From NCBI RefSeq assembly GCF_001513955.1, contig NZ_KQ948150.1, positions 434,001-498,000 on the forward strand: DNA of 64,000 bases, written 5' to 3'. This document shows positions 33,042-40,948 of the stretch, piece by piece. Source of the DNA: Streptomyces pseudovenezuelae. Lineage in GTDB: Bacteria > Actinomycetota > Actinomycetes > Streptomycetales > Streptomycetaceae. The notes under the pieces were generated by a model that did no database searches, was not told the DNA's origin, and worked only from the letters and a program-made list of their open reading frames with translations. How positions within the stretch are numbered: the stretch's first letter is position 1; each line of letters begins with the position of its first letter. The position numbers and the translations under genes are program-made.

Positions 33042-33677
33042 CTAGCCATCCTCCAGCACGACGATGTCCAGCGTTCTCGGCCCGTGCACGCCCTCGACCC
33101 GGTCCAGTTCGATGTCGCTGGTGGCCGAGGGGCCGGAAATCAGGGTCAGCGGCTGGTCCGGATCGAGCAGGCCCATCGCCTCGGGCACGTCGGGGGCGAT
33201 CCGGTCCGCCCGGACCACGCAGATGTGCTGGTCCGGCAGCAGGGTCAGGACCCGCCGCCCCTGGCCCGGACCGTGGTCGAGGATCACGGTCCCGGTGACG
33301 GCGATGGCGACGGCGACGGTGGTGACCACGGCGTCCGCCGCGTCGAGTTGTCCGACGGACAGAGGCGGGACATCCGTCAGCAAGGACCACTCGCCCTCCG
33401 GAACCAGGCCCTCGGGAAGCCCGGGCGGCACCACCACGGACCGTGCGCCGGTGCGGGCCAGCGCGCGGGCGACGGCCGCCGCCGCACCGCTCGCCGGAAC
33501 ACGGACCACGCGGGCGCGGTACTCGGCGGCCCGCTCGGCGAACAGTCCCACGACGTCCGGTCCCGCGTGGTCGGCACGGCGACCGGACGAGACGGGTGTG
33601 TCGTCGGGGTCCTCGGAACCGGGCACGCCGGACAGCGCCGCCCGAACAGCGCTCAGGACGGTCTCGCGGCCGTTCAT
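33042..33677 (-). CDS. lutC: LutC, lactate utilization protein
   Basis: A 211-residue LUD-domain subunit of the LutABC L-lactate dehydrogenase complex. It shows the LUD pattern VVTTVAVAIAVTGTVILDHGPGQGRRVLTLLPDQHICVV and the GPSATSDIELDRVEGVHGPR signature at the end. ATG 33677 overlaps the lutB stop (ATGA). It is the last functional gene of the operon that begins with the L-fucose enzymes. Confidence 0.92.
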   Translation of the reverse strand: MNGRETVLSAVRAALSGVPGSEDPDDTPVSSGRRADHAGPDVVGLFAERAAEYRARVVRVPASGAAAAVARALARTGARSVVVPPGLPEGLVPEGEWSLLTDVPPLSVGQLDAADAVVTTVAVAIAVTGTVILDHGPGQGRRVLTLLPDQHICVVRADRIAPDVPEAMGLLDPDQPLTLISGPSATSDIELDRVEGVHGPRTLDIVVLEDG

Positions 33678-35173
33678 CGTCGTACCTTCCCCTCCGTCGT
33701 CGTGGGACGGTCCTCGCTCGTGGGTGTTCTCGTCCGGCGCCACCAGGCGCGCAGCGACTCGCGGGCCGGTGCCGGGGTGTCCCGGGTGCCGGACCAGCGG
33801 GCGAACGGACCGGGCAGGGCGCCGATTCTGCCGTCACGGGCGATCAGCCGGCCCCCGAGGGCGGCGAGCCGTTGTACGGCGGCCAGCCGTCGCGGTGAGG
33901 ACAGCACGGCGCCCGCCGCCTTCATGGCGAGCGCCTCCGGGGTGGGCAGCAGCCGGTCCCGGCGTTTGGCCTCGACGGCCTCGGCACGCAGATGGACCAG
34001 CACTTCGGGGATGTCGATCTTTACCGGGCAGGCGTCGTAGCAGGCACCGCACAGCGTCGAGGCGAAGGGCAGGGAGGCCGCGTTCTTGACGCCGACGAGT
34101 TGCGGGGTCAGGACGGCGCCGATCGGACCGGGATAGACCGAGCCGTAGGCGTGGCCGCCGGTGCGCTCGTACACCGGGCAGACGTTCAGACACGCCGAGC
34201 AGCGGATGCAGGCGAGGGCCTGGCGGCCCACCTCGTCGGCCAGGGTCACGCTGCGTCCGTTGTCGAGCAGGACCAGATGGAAGTTCCGGGGGCCGTCGCC
34301 CTCGCTGACACCGGTCCACAGCGAGGTGTAGGGGTTCATCCGCTCACCGGTCGACGAGCGGGGCAGCAGCTGAAGGAAGACCTCCAGGTCCGCGAAGGAG
34401 GGCAGCACCTTCTCGATGCCCATGACGGTGATCAGGGTCTCCGGCAGGGTCAGGCACATCCGCCCGTTGCCCTCCGACTCCACGACCACCACCGTGCCGG
34501 TGTCGGCCGCCGCGAAGTTGGCACCCGAGACGGCGACCTTGGCCCGCAGGAACTTCTCCCGCAGGTGGAGCCGGGCCGCCTCGGCGAGGTCGCGGGGCTC
34601 GTCGGTGAGTCCCTCCGGGGCCGGCCTGCCCCACTCTCCCATCTCCCGCCGGAAGATCTCCCGGATCTCGGAGCGGCCCCGGTGGATGGCCGGCACCAGG
34701 ATGTGGGAGGGGCGGTCGCCGCCCAACTGCACGATGAGTTCGGCCAGATCGGTCTCATAGGCGCGGATGCCGGCGTCCGCGAGGGCTTCGTTGAGGCCGA
34801 TCTCCTGGGTGGCCATCGACTTGACCTTGACGACCTCCTCCTCGCCCGTCGCCCGCACCAGGGCGGTCACGATGCGGTTGGCCTCGGCGGCGTCGGCCGC
34901 CCAGTGGACGACTCCGCCCGCGGCGCTCACCGACTTCTCCAGGCGCAGGAGGTGGTGGTCGAGATGGCGGAGGGTGCGACGCTTGACCTGCGCGGCCGTC
35001 TCCCGCAGGTCCTCCCAGTCCTCCAGTTCGGCGGCGACCGCCAGCCGCTTGTCCCGGATGGTCCCGGTCGCCCGGCGCAGATTCGCCCGCAGCCGGGTGT
35101 CGGCGAGTGCGGTGCGTGCCGCCTCGGGGAAGGCCGGAGTGCCCAGCCATACGACGTTGTCGGCACCGCTCAC
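33674..35173 (-). CDS. lutB: LutB, iron-sulfur lactate oxidation protein
   Basis: A 499-residue Fe-S electron-transfer subunit of LutABC. Residues 1-300 carry the LUD domain (GVVHWAADAAEANRIV, KVKSMATQEIGLNEAL, TGTVVVVESEGNGRM). Two ferredoxin-type clusters follow: CIRCSACLNVCPVY and CGACYDACPVKID. GTG 35173 overlaps the lutA stop (GTGA), which fixes the start; the frame is open far upstream across lutA but that is a shadow. The C-terminal tail is Arg-rich as in other actinobacterial LutB. Confidence 0.93.
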   Translation of the reverse strand: MSGADNVVWLGTPAFPEAARTALADTRLRANLRRATGTIRDKRLAVAAELEDWEDLRETAAQVKRRTLRHLDHHLLRLEKSVSAAGGVVHWAADAAEANRIVTALVRATGEEEVVKVKSMATQEIGLNEALADAGIRAYETDLAELIVQLGGDRPSHILVPAIHRGRSEIREIFRREMGEWGRPAPEGLTDEPRDLAEAARLHLREKFLRAKVAVSGANFAAADTGTVVVVESEGNGRMCLTLPETLITVMGIEKVLPSFADLEVFLQLLPRSSTGERMNPYTSLWTGVSEGDGPRNFHLVLLDNGRSVTLADEVGRQALACIRCSACLNVCPVYERTGGHAYGSVYPGPIGAVLTPQLVGVKNAASLPFASTLCGACYDACPVKIDIPEVLVHLRAEAVEAKRRDRLLPTPEALAMKAAGAVLSSPRRLAAVQRLAALGGRLIARDGRIGALPGPFARWSGTRDTPAPARESLRAWWRRTRTPTSEDRPTTTEGKVRR

Positions 35174-35910
35174 CGTGCGTCCCCTTCCGTGGCGGCCAGG
35201 ATCTCGGCCAGGTGCATCGTGCCGACGCCGGTACGGAGGCGGGACAGTCCGCCGCCGATGTGCGTCAGGCAGGAGTTGTCGCCCGCGCACAGGAACTCGG
35301 CCCCGGTGTCCTGCACATGGCGCATCTTGTCGGCGAGCATCGCGTTGGAGACATCGGCGTTCTTCAGCGCGAAGGTGCCGCCGAAGCCGCAGCAGGACTC
35401 CGCCGCGGGCAGCTCGACGAGGTCGATGCCCCGCACGGCGCGCAGCAGCCTGAGCGGTCGGTCGCCGACGCGCAGCATGCGCAGCGAGTGGCAGGTCGGG
35501 TGGTAGGTGACGCGGTGCGGGAAGTACGCGCCGACGTCGGTGACGCCGAGGACGTCCACGAGGAGCTCCGACAGCTCGTACACCGTCGGCGCCACCTGCT
35601 CGACCGCCTCGGTGAGGGCGGCGTCGCCGTACTGGGCCGCCACCACACGATGGTGGTCGCGCACCATGCCCGCGCAGGACCCCGAGGGGGCGACGACGGC
35701 GTCGTAGCCCGCGAAGACCTCGGCGAAGCGGCGGACCATGGGCAGGGTCTCGGGACGGTAGCCGGTGTTGAAGTGCATCTGGCCGCAGCACGTCTGGCCC
35801 TGCGGAAACTCCACGCTGTGGCCGAGGCGCTCCAGCAGCGCGGTCACGGCCCGGCCGGTGCGGGGGAACATGGTGTCGTTGAAACAGGTGATGAAGAGGG
35901 CTATGCGCAT
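35170..35910 (-). CDS. lutA: LutA, (Fe-S)-binding CCG-domain protein
   Basis: A 246-residue subunit with two CCG-type cysteine-rich domains: CCGQMHFNTGYRPE near residue 40 and CCGFGGTFALKN near residue 165. Together with LutB and LutC it oxidises L-lactate to pyruvate without flavin-type LldD. ATG 35910 follows AGGAAG. It lies 62 bp downstream of a small ORF and then the aldo-keto reductase of the fucose operon, in the same direction. Confidence 0.92.
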   Translation of the reverse strand: MRIALFITCFNDTMFPRTGRAVTALLERLGHSVEFPQGQTCCGQMHFNTGYRPETLPMVRRFAEVFAGYDAVVAPSGSCAGMVRDHHRVVAAQYGDAALTEAVEQVAPTVYELSELLVDVLGVTDVGAYFPHRVTYHPTCHSLRMLRVGDRPLRLLRAVRGIDLVELPAAESCCGFGGTFALKNADVSNAMLADKMRHVQDTGAEFLCAGDNSCLTHIGGGLSRLRTGVGTMHLAEILAATEGDAR

Positions 35911-35972
35911 CGCGGCTTCCTGGGGCGGGTCCGGGGATCACCTCGGGATGTGGTGGTCTCCCGGTGGACGAG

Positions 35973-36122
35973 TCAGTGCACGACAGGGCGCGAGCCGAAC
36001 GGCTCCTCCGCGCGGGGCGCGGGCGCCGCACTGCCGGTGGTGCGGAAGCCGTCACCGGAGCGGTGCCAGGACCCCGAACCGTCGCCCGGACCGACCCGGC
36101 CGGCCTCCAGGGCGACCTTCAT
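35973..36122 (-). CDS. Small ORF coupled to the aldo-keto reductase; possible truncated gene
   Basis: A 49-codon frame starting at an ATGA overlap with the aldo-keto reductase stop, as for the other junctions in this operon. The product (MKVALEAGRVGPGDGSGSWH..., ending EEPFGSRPVVH) matches nothing I know and is Gly/Pro/Ser-rich after the first ten residues. It could be the start of a gene truncated by deletion, a short unknown protein, or chance. It occupies the place where a lactonase or mutarotase might be expected in a fucose operon. Confidence 0.35.
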   Translation of the reverse strand: MKVALEAGRVGPGDGSGSWHRSGDGFRTTGSAAPAPRAEEPFGSRPVVH

Positions 36123-37165
36123 GAGAGGTCCTTCGACGGCACGGCTTCCCCGAAGGGCGCGGACTTCCCGAGCGGCGCGGCCGTGGGGACGGGGACGTGC
36201 GGGGCGAGCAGGCCCTCGGTCCGCAGGTCGTCCCACAGGGCGTCCGGGATCGGGCGAGTGAGCTGTGCCACCGAGTCGCGCACCTCGTGCGGGGTCCGCG
36301 CGCCGGTCAGCACGCTCGCCACAGCGCGATGACCGAAAGGGAAGCGCAGCGCCGCGGCACGCAGCGGCACGCCGTGGCGTTCGCACACCGACAGCAGCCG
36401 CAGCGCGCGGTCGAGCACCGGCTGCGGAGCGGGCGCGTAGTCGTAGCTGGCGCCGGGCCGGGGCGCCGTCAGCAGGCCGGAGTTGAACACCCCGCCGATG
36501 ACCACGCTCCGGCCGCGGGCGGCCGCCTCCGGCAGCAACTCGGTGAGGCCGTCCTGGTCCAGCAGGGTGTAGCGGCCGGCCAGCAGCACCACGTCGATGT
36601 CGGTCTCGCGCACGAATTGGGCCGGCAGCGCGGACTGGTTCATCCCGACGCCGATCGCCTTGACCACGCCTTCGGCACGCAGCCGTTCCAGCGCCGGATA
36701 CGCCTCGCGCAACGCCTGCTCGGCGTGGTCGTCCGGGTCGTGCAGCAGGGCCACGTCGACGCGGTCCACGCCGAGGCGTCGCAGGCTGGCTTCGAGGGAG
36801 CGCAGCACTCCGTCGGCGCTGAAGTCCCACACCCTGCGGTGGGTGGCCCGGACGGCGAAGCCGTGCGCGAGGTCGTCGCCCGTGCCGCCGTCCGGGTCCG
36901 GCACGAGAAGCCGGCCCACCTTGGTGGAGAGGGTGTACGTGTCGCGGGGGCGTTCGCGCAGCGCGGCGCCGAGCCGCCGTTCCGACAGACCGAGACCGTA
37001 GTGGGGCGCGGTGTCGAAGGTGCGGATGCCGGCGTCCCAGGCCGCGTCCACGGTGGCCTGCGCTTCGTCGTCGGTGACCGGGTGGAAGAGGTTGCCGAGC
37101 GCGGCGCAGCCCAGCGCCAGTTCCGAGACCGGTCCTGCGCCGCCGCGCGGTCCGGTGGTCCTCAC
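36119..37165 (-). CDS. Aldo/keto reductase, probable L-fucose (aldose 1-)dehydrogenase
   Basis: A 348-residue (alpha/beta)8 NADP/NAD oxidoreductase. Catalytic residues visible are D51 (FDTAP), Y56 (HYGLGLSE) and K82 (STKVGR), with H in ALLHDPDDH. The sequence pattern is that of the D-threo-aldose/L-fucose 1-dehydrogenase branch rather than sugar reductases of aldose-reductase type. GTG 37165 overlaps the SDR stop. In the proposed pathway it would oxidise L-fucose to L-fucono-lactone, the first step. The C-terminal 30 residues are a loose Pro/Ala tail. Confidence 0.8.
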   Translation of the reverse strand: MRTTGPRGGAGPVSELALGCAALGNLFHPVTDDEAQATVDAAWDAGIRTFDTAPHYGLGLSERRLGAALRERPRDTYTLSTKVGRLLVPDPDGGTGDDLAHGFAVRATHRRVWDFSADGVLRSLEASLRRLGVDRVDVALLHDPDDHAEQALREAYPALERLRAEGVVKAIGVGMNQSALPAQFVRETDIDVVLLAGRYTLLDQDGLTELLPEAAARGRSVVIGGVFNSGLLTAPRPGASYDYAPAPQPVLDRALRLLSVCERHGVPLRAAALRFPFGHRAVASVLTGARTPHEVRDSVAQLTRPIPDALWDDLRTEGLLAPHVPVPTAAPLGKSAPFGEAVPSKDLS

Positions 37166-37920
37166 GAGGGGGTCACCGGGCGCAGCCGCAACCCCTGCAT
37201 GCCGCCGTCCACCGCGAGCGTGGTGCCCGTGACGGACGCCGCGGCCGGACTCGCCAGGTAGACGATGGCGGCCGCCACCTCGTCGGCGGTCACCAGGCGC
37301 CCCAGGGGCTGGCGGGCGTTGAGGGCCGCGCGCTCCGCCTCCGGATCGTCGGCCCCGTCGAGCAGCCGGGCCACCCAGGGGGTGTCGGCGGTGCCGGGGT
37401 TGACGCAGTTGACGCGGATGCCCTCGCGGACGTGGTCGGCGGCCATCGCCAGGGTGAGCGACAGCACGGCGCCTTTGCTGGCGCAGTACAGGGCGCGCTG
37501 CGGCAGTCCGGCCGTGGCCCCGATGGAACAGGTGTTGACCACGGACGCGTGCGCGGACCGACGCAGATGGGGCAGCGCGGCACGGGTGGTGCGGACCATA
37601 CCGACGACGTTGACGTCGAGAACGCGGTGCCATTGCTCGTCGGGGTTGTCCTCGACGGTGCCCACGGCGCCGATGCCCGCGTTGTTGACGAGGATGTCGA
37701 TGCCGCCGAGCCGGGTGGCCGCCGCGTCCACGGCGGCGCGCACGGAGGTGTCGTCCCCGACGTCGGCCCTGAGACCGAGGAGTGGTCCGGGGACTCCGGC
37801 GGGGTCGAGGTCGAGCACCGCCACCGTCGCGCCCTGCGCCGCCAGTGCGCGGGCCGTGGCCAGGCCGATGCCGGACGCGCCTCCGGTGACGACGGCCCTG
37901 AGCCCTGACAGAGCGGTCAT
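37162..37920 (-). CDS. SDR oxidoreductase, probable 2-keto-3-deoxy-L-fuconate dehydrogenase
   Basis: A 252-residue classical short-chain dehydrogenase: cofactor site TGGASGIG (12-19), NNAG (79-82), S132, and Y145/K149 in YCASK. The Asp at the end of strand 2 (VLDLD) favours NAD. ATG 37920 overlaps the fuconate dehydratase stop. By position it would oxidise 2-keto-3-deoxy-L-fuconate to the 2,4-diketo acid; acting as the fucose dehydrogenase is an alternative. Confidence 0.8.
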   Translation of the reverse strand: MTALSGLRAVVTGGASGIGLATARALAAQGATVAVLDLDPAGVPGPLLGLRADVGDDTSVRAAVDAAATRLGGIDILVNNAGIGAVGTVEDNPDEQWHRVLDVNVVGMVRTTRAALPHLRRSAHASVVNTCSIGATAGLPQRALYCASKGAVLSLTLAMAADHVREGIRVNCVNPGTADTPWVARLLDGADDPEAERAALNARQPLGRLVTADEVAAAIVYLASPAAASVTGTTLAVDGGMQGLRLRPVTPS

Positions 37921-39272
37921 GCCGCCTCCTCCTCGGCGGCGCGGTCGGCCACCCAGAACGCCCCGTCCGGGTAGCGGTACTCGGCGATGGACTCCTCGTG
38001 CATGGTGGCCGAGAAGCCCGGCGCGAGCGGCGCGGCGTAGTGGCCGTCGCGGATCACGACCGGTGCCGTGAAGTGCTGGTGGAGGTGGTCGACGTACTCG
38101 ATGACGCGGTTCTCGGTGGTCCCCGACAGCGCCAGGTAGTCGAACATCGACAGGTGCTGCACCAGCTCGCACAGCCCCACTCCGCCGGCGTGCGGGCACA
38201 CCGGCACCCCGAACCTGGCGGCGAGCAGCAGGATCGCCAGGTTCTCGTTGACCCCGCCGACCCGGGCCGCGTCGATCTGCAGGACGTCGATGGCGCCGGC
38301 CTGCAGCAGCTGCTTGAAGACGATGCGGTTCTGCACGTGCTCGCCGGTGGCGACCTTCACCGGGCCGACCGCCTGGCGTACGGCGGCGTGGCCGAGCACG
38401 TCGTCGGGGCTGGTGGGCTCCTCGATCCAGTACGGGGCGAACTCGGCGAGCGCCTTGGTCCACTCGATCGCCTCGTCCACGTTCCAGCGCTGGTTGGCGT
38501 CGATGGCGATGCGGATGTCGTCGCCGACGGCGGCACGGGCGGTGCGCAGCCGGCGGATGTCGTCACTCAGGTCGGCGCCGACCTTGAGCTTGATCTGGGT
38601 GAACCCGTCGGCCACGGCCTGCTTGGCCAGCCGGGTGAGCTTGTCGTCGGAGTAGCCGAGCCAGCCCGGGGAGGTCGTGTAACCGGGGTAGCCGCGCCTC
38701 AGCAGGACCGCCTCACGCTCGGCGAGGCCGGTCCGGCCCTCGCGCAACAGGGTGAGGGCGTCCTCGGGGGTGAGGGCGTCGGCGATGTAGCGGAAGTCGA
38801 CCTGGGAGACCAGCCACTCCGGGGAGGCGTGGGCGAGCAGCTGCCACAGCGGCTTGCCGTCCCGCTTGGCGGCGAGGTCCCACACGGCGTTGACCACGGC
38901 GCCGATCGCCATGTGCATCACGCCCTTCTCGGGTCCGAGCCAGCGCAGCTGGCTGTCACCGATGAGGTCGCGGCTGAGCGAGCCGGGGTCGGCGCACAGC
39001 TCCTGGACGCTGCGGCCCAGGACATGGGGCCGCAGCGCGTCGATCGCGGCGACCTGGACGTCGTTGCCGCGTCCGATGGTGAAGGTGAAGCCGTGGCCTT
39101 CGTGTCCGTCGCCGGCGTCGGTGCGCAGCACGACGTAGGCGGCGGAGTAGTCGGGATCCGGGTTCATCGCGTCGGAGCCGTCCAGTTCCCGCGAGGTGGG
39201 GAAGCGGACGTCGTAGGTGTCGACACCGGTGACCCGGGCGGAGGTTGCAGTCAAGGTGGTGCTGCCTTTCAC
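37917..39272 (-). CDS. L-fuconate dehydratase (enolase superfamily)
   Basis: A 451-residue enolase-superfamily dehydratase converting L-fuconate to 2-keto-3-deoxy-L-fuconate. Catalytic and metal motifs are KLKVGAD (base Lys), DANQRW, IEEPTSPDD, TGEHVQNR and PHAGGVGLCE. The C-terminal SGTTENRVIEYVDHLHQHF is typical of the L-fuconate dehydratase group and separates it from gluconate or galactarate dehydratases. GTG 39272 overlaps the stop of the upstream FAH gene. It is the most diagnostic gene of this operon. Confidence 0.9.
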   Translation of the reverse strand: MKGSTTLTATSARVTGVDTYDVRFPTSRELDGSDAMNPDPDYSAAYVVLRTDAGDGHEGHGFTFTIGRGNDVQVAAIDALRPHVLGRSVQELCADPGSLSRDLIGDSQLRWLGPEKGVMHMAIGAVVNAVWDLAAKRDGKPLWQLLAHASPEWLVSQVDFRYIADALTPEDALTLLREGRTGLAEREAVLLRRGYPGYTTSPGWLGYSDDKLTRLAKQAVADGFTQIKLKVGADLSDDIRRLRTARAAVGDDIRIAIDANQRWNVDEAIEWTKALAEFAPYWIEEPTSPDDVLGHAAVRQAVGPVKVATGEHVQNRIVFKQLLQAGAIDVLQIDAARVGGVNENLAILLLAARFGVPVCPHAGGVGLCELVQHLSMFDYLALSGTTENRVIEYVDHLHQHFTAPVVIRDGHYAAPLAPGFSATMHEESIAEYRYPDGAFWVADRAAEEEAA

Positions 39273-40120
39273 GCTTGGGCGAAGGTCTGGCGCTGGCCGC
39301 CGAGGCCGTCGACGGAGAGTTCGACGGTGTCGCCGGAGCGCAGGAAGGGGTTGCCGGGAAGGCCCAGGGCCACGCCCGCGGGCGTACCCGTGTTGATCAC
39401 GTCGCCCGGCTGCAGGACCATGTACTGGCTCAGGTACGCCACGAGGTGGTCGACCGGGAAGATCATGTCGCCGGTGTGACCGTTCTGCCGCTTCTCACCG
39501 TTGACGCTCAGGTGCAGGCCGAGGTTCTGCGGGTCGCCGACCTCGTCCGCGGTGACCAGCCAGGGACCGAGCGGGTTGAAGGTCTCGCAGGACTTGCCCA
39601 GGTCCCACTGCGAGGAGTACTCCAGCTGGAACTCGCGCTCCGAGACGTCATGGCTGATCGCGTATCCCGCGATCACCTCCCGCGCGGCCCGGGGGCCGTC
39701 GAGGTAGCGGGCCCGCTGTCCGATGACGACGGCGAGTTCGACCTCCCAGTCGGTCTTCACCGACCCTCGCGGGATCAGCACCTCGTCGTAGGGGCCGACG
39801 ACCGTCCCAGGGTCCTTCATGAACACCACGGGGCGCGAGGGTATGGCCGCGCCGGTCTCGGCGGCGTGGTCGCGGTAGTTGAGCCCGACGCAGATGACCT
39901 TGCCGGGCCGCGTGACGGGGGCGCCGATCCTGAGGCCGTCCGCGTCGAGTTCGGGCAGCCGCCCCGCGGCTACGGCCGCGCGGGCCCGGTCGACTCCGCC
40001 GCTCGCGAGGAAGACGCCGTCGATGTCCGGGGTCACGGAGGACAGATCCAGCAGTCGGCCCTCGTCGGTGCGGACCGCCGGCCGCTCCTCACCGGGGGCG
40101 CCGAGGCGTAGCAGTTTCAC
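39269..40120 (-). CDS. Fumarylacetoacetate-hydrolase family, probable 2,4-diketo-3-deoxy-L-fuconate hydrolase
   Basis: A 283-residue FAH-fold hydrolase: GLNYRDHAAETG, PVVFMKDPGTVVGPYDEVLIP, DWEVELAVVIG (metal Glu) and INTGTPAGVALG are family motifs. GTG 40120 follows GGGAG. In the non-phosphorylative fucose route this enzyme splits the diketo acid into pyruvate and L-lactate, which explains the lut genes downstream. It is the first gene of the minus-strand operon. Confidence 0.87.
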   Translation of the reverse strand: MKLLRLGAPGEERPAVRTDEGRLLDLSSVTPDIDGVFLASGGVDRARAAVAAGRLPELDADGLRIGAPVTRPGKVICVGLNYRDHAAETGAAIPSRPVVFMKDPGTVVGPYDEVLIPRGSVKTDWEVELAVVIGQRARYLDGPRAAREVIAGYAISHDVSEREFQLEYSSQWDLGKSCETFNPLGPWLVTADEVGDPQNLGLHLSVNGEKRQNGHTGDMIFPVDHLVAYLSQYMVLQPGDVINTGTPAGVALGLPGNPFLRSGDTVELSVDGLGGQRQTFAQA

Positions 40121-40236
40121 TGGGGGAGCTCCCTTGTCGTGCGAGTGTCGTCTCGGAGGTGGTCGGCCGTCGGCCGGGCCGCCTGCGATGCGCCGGACAG
40201 GAGCCCCGGGAGGGCGTCGATCCCGCGCTTCGCCAG

Positions 40237-40249
40237 TCATCGGATGAAT
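40237..40249 (+). promoter_or_regulatory. Operator-like site A
   Basis: TCATCGGATGAAT; its first 11 bases are palindromic about the central G. It lies just downstream of the minus-strand -10 candidate, a repressor position for the fucose operon. Confidence 0.6.
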
Positions 40250-40261
40250 GGCGGCACGGTG

Positions 40262-40291
40262 ACCTTAAAACCAGAGATCGTGTCTGGGCAA
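40262..40291 (-). promoter_or_regulatory. Candidate promoter of the fucose/lut operon
   Basis: On the minus strand, TTGCCC (40291-40286), an 18-bp spacer and TAAGGT (40267-40262). It is bracketed by operator-like sites C (upstream) and A (downstream). Confidence 0.5.
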
Positions 40292-40296
40292 TGGAT

Positions 40297-40309
40297 TCCT
40301 CGGATGTAT
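40297..40309 (+). promoter_or_regulatory. Operator-like site C
   Basis: TCCTCGGATGTAT, two substitutions from site A. It abuts the -35 element of the minus-strand promoter. Confidence 0.5.
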
Positions 40310-40391
40310 TTGCTCGGCGTTGTCGGCCAAGCGTCCTCGACGTGCCGATCTTCCTCGGTCACAAACGGCCGGGCAGTGGGTGCATGCCATG

Positions 40392-40404
40392 CCATCCGAT
40401 GAAT
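40392..40404 (+). promoter_or_regulatory. Operator-like site B
   Basis: CCATCCGATGAAT, two substitutions from site A; it keeps the CATC-S-GATG core. It lies about 100 bp upstream of the minus-strand promoter. Confidence 0.5.
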
Positions 40405-40658
40405 CCTGAGGTGGGCCGCAAGCTCACTCTCCCCTGGTCAGAGCAGGTTGCCTGGGCATACGAAACGGGCCGCCGGACGGGGGCGCGGCGGCGGGGGAGG
40501 GTCTCCGATGCCGCAAGGTGAGCGACCGGGATGCGGCGCCTCTCACCCGCGGGATCAGTGAAGACGCAGGCCAGGTGGGAGCCAACCCGGCACCGGGGGT
40601 CGCAACAGCGCCTCGATGTCCCGGGCGCACTGTCGGACAAATGTCTGGCGGCGAACTC

Positions 40659-40688
40659 TTGTCAACGGCGGCAACGTCGTCGTAACGT
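40659..40688 (+). promoter_or_regulatory. Candidate promoter of the sugar transporter operon
   Basis: TTGTCA (40659-40664), an 18-bp spacer and TAACGT (40683-40688). Operator-like site D begins 15 bp downstream, overlapping the likely transcription start region. Confidence 0.45.
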
Positions 40689-40702
40689 CCTCGTCGTCCG
40701 AG

Positions 40703-40715
40703 ATACATCGGAGGA
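40703..40715 (-). promoter_or_regulatory. Operator-like site D
   Basis: On the minus strand it reads TCCTCCGATGTAT, one base from site C. Its position just after the plus-strand promoter suits repression of the transporter operon. Confidence 0.5.
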
Positions 40716-40948
40716 ATAGCTGCAAGCCGGTGCGCCCGTTCAGGCCCGCACCCGGGCGGTCGCTTCGCCTTCGCACCTCGGTCCCCGGCTGATCCTCACA
40801 CCCGCCCCTCTCAGGGACCGTCCGCGCGTCCTCCGCGCCGAACCGGCACCTGCCCGTCCTGCGACCTCGCCCCTTCCCCAGGCAGGTACACGCCCCTCCC
40901 ACCGTCGCCCTGCGGCCCCGTGCCCCTGGCTAAGGAGAGAACACGGCC

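Larger units (their letters stand above)
40121..40948. other. Divergent control region, fucose operon / sugar transporter
   Basis: 828 bp without a supportable gene. It holds four related 13-bp operator-like sites and one promoter candidate in each direction (listed separately). The stretch 40720-40948 would be the untranslated leader of the transporter mRNA if the plus-strand promoter is used. Confidence 0.6.

Noticed and set aside
33674..36055. Reading lutB as a 793-residue protein starting at 36055
   Set aside because: The extra N-terminal region is lutA read in another frame; the GTG at 35173 with a GTGA overlap gives a normal LutB.
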